From Aquamicrobium sp. LC103 (GTDB taxonomy: Bacteria; Pseudomonadota; Alphaproteobacteria; Rhizobiales; Rhizobiaceae), in NCBI RefSeq assembly GCF_001014615.2, contig NZ_LBCQ02000004.1:1-64000 (forward strand): DNA of 64,000 nucleotides, read 5' to 3'. Position numbers and translations under genes: made by a program. A model generated the notes under the pieces. It saw only the letters and a program-made list of their open reading frames with translations. It had not been told where the DNA came from and did no database searches. Shown here one piece after another: positions 63,091 through 64,000 of the stretch; within the stretch, counting starts at the first letter, position 1; the number at the start of each line of letters is the position of its first letter.

Positions 63091-63662
63091 ACGACGGCTC
63101 CTCCACCCTTATCGCTCCGAAGCCGAAGGGGATCATCGATCCGAACACGGGCAAACCCGTGGGCGCCAACGATCCCTTCTTCAGCGATATCAACAGCGAG
63201 CTTTCCGACAAGGGCTTTCTCGTCACCTCGTCGGAGGCGCTGATCACCTGGGCGCGCACCGGCTCGCTCATGTACATGACCTTCGGCCTCGCCTGCTGCG
63301 CGGTCGAGATGATCCACTCGGCCATGCCGCGCTACGACAGCGAGCGCTTCGGCATCGCGCCGCGCGCCTCTCCGCGCCAGTCGGACGTGATGATCGTCGC
63401 GGGCACGCTCACCAACAAGATGGCGCCGGCGCTGCGCAAGGTCTACGACCAGATGCCGGAGCCGCGCTACGTGATCTCGATGGGCTCGTGCGCCAATGGC
63501 GGCGGCTACTACCACTATTCCTATTCGGTGGTGCGCGGCTGCGACCGCATCGTGCCGGTCGACATCTACGTGCCGGGCTGTCCGCCCTCGGCCGAAGCGC
63601 TGCTCTACGGAATTCTTCTGCTGCAGAAGAAGATCCGCCGGACAGGCACCATCGAGCGCTAG
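63081..63662 (+). CDS. nuoB: NADH-quinone oxidoreductase subunit B
   Basis: A 193-residue complex I subunit carrying cluster N2. The cluster ligands are visible as the CC pair in [10 protein letters not shown], one Cys in [10 protein letters not shown] and one in [11 protein letters not shown]. The start at 63081 follows GGGAG and overlaps the end of nuoA. Confidence 0.97.
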   Translation: MGLNDGSSTLIAPKPKGIIDPNTGKPVGANDPFFSDINSELSDKGFLVTSSEALITWARTGSLMYMTFGLACCAVEMIHSAMPRYDSERFGIAPRASPRQSDVMIVAGTLTNKMAPALRKVYDQMPEPRYVISMGSCANGGGYYHYSYSVVRGCDRIVPVDIYVPGCPPSAEALLYGILLLQKKIRRTGTIER

Positions 63663-63677
63663 GGCAGGGGAACCATA

Positions 63678-64000
63678 ATGAGCGAAGCCCTCAGGGATCT
63701 TTCGAGCTACGTCAGGGAACGGCTCGGAGCGAAGGTGCAGGACGCGGCGATCGCGTTCGGCGAGCTGACGCTCCAGGTCGAGCCCGGCGACATCGTCGAC
63801 GTGCTCACCTTCCTGAAGAACGACGTGCAGTGTCAGTTCGTCTCGATCATCGACATCTGCGGCGCCGACTATCCGATGCGAGAGAAGCGCTTCGACGTGG
63901 TCTACCACCTTCTGTCGCCGCGCCAGAACCTGCGCATCCGGATCAAGGTCCAGGCCGACGAGGAGACGCTGATACCGTCCGCGACGCCGGTCTATCCTGG
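63678..64000 (+). CDS. nuoC: NADH-quinone oxidoreductase subunit C, cut by window end
   Basis: The first 107 residues of the 30-kDa peripheral subunit, opening [17 protein letters not shown] and including [20 protein letters not shown] and [17 protein letters not shown]. It starts 15 bp after nuoB. The rest lies outside the window. Confidence 0.95.
   Translation, partial: MSEALRDLSSYVRERLGAKVQDAAIAFGELTLQVEPGDIVDVLTFLKNDVQCQFVSIIDICGADYPMREKRFDVVYHLLSPRQNLRIRIKVQADEETLIPSATPVYP

Overview
The window looks like the chromosome of a high-GC alphaproteobacterium of the order Rhizobiales, closest in style to Mesorhizobium, Aminobacter or Nitratireductor. The evidence is the gene content: a B12-dependent NrdJ, CobC and CbiB, an HWE-type histidine kinase, DUF982 and DUF6894 proteins, a LiuR-like MerR regulator, and an nuoABC start at the right edge. 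Promoter-like elements match the alphaproteobacterial general-stress (EcfG) type. The assignment is by eye; no database was searched.

Bases 1 to about 15.8 kb look accessory. GC is lower, intergenic spaces are wider and many genes are very short. The left edge holds a tandem array of double-hairpin units whose stems change in compensated pairs; it runs off the window. Then come a DUF6894 protein, a PAS-PAS-HWE kinase, small stress-type ORFs, an AraC/GyrI-like regulator, a 1960-residue autotransporter with 14 tandem repeats, a ferritin-like DUF892 protein, an isochorismatase-like hydrolase, several small hypothetical and membrane proteins, and a HIT protein.

From 15.8 to 36.7 kb the region is dense and core-like: mgtE, a LiuR-like regulator, an HxlR/SnoaL divergent pair, a DUF1624 and isoprenylcysteine-methyltransferase pair, two aldo/keto reductases, a five-gene peptide-type ABC importer (ATPases first), pncB, topoisomerase IB, an alpha/beta hydrolase, a YbaK-like deacylase, a solo ParB-like protein and a YdeI-like protein. 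An 830-bp gene-free block at 34.4-35.25 kb is rich in inverted and direct repeats.

From 36.7 to 64 kb lie nrdJ with two NrdR-box-like sites, a Pit phosphate transporter, a NUDIX hydrolase, gpt, a universal stress protein, a molybdopterin-binding-domain protein, wrbA, an alcohol dehydrogenase, two DUF982 proteins behind an EcfG-type promoter, tRNA-Leu(UAA), a tripartite tricarboxylate transporter (tctCBA) facing an adenine-deaminase-like gene, a DUF900 lipoprotein, trkH, ilvA, the divergent cbiB/cobC pair whose start codons overlap, a small tyrosine phosphatase, and nuoA, nuoB and the start of nuoC.

Three themes connect genes. Cobalamin: NrdJ needs it, and CbiB and CobC help make it. General stress: EcfG-like promoters lie before the DUF6894 gene, a secreted protein (with a weaker one facing topoisomerase IB) and the DUF982 pair. 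Ion and solute transport: MgtE, Pit, TrkH, the ABC importer and TctABC. The best candidate for something undescribed is the hairpin array at 1-377.
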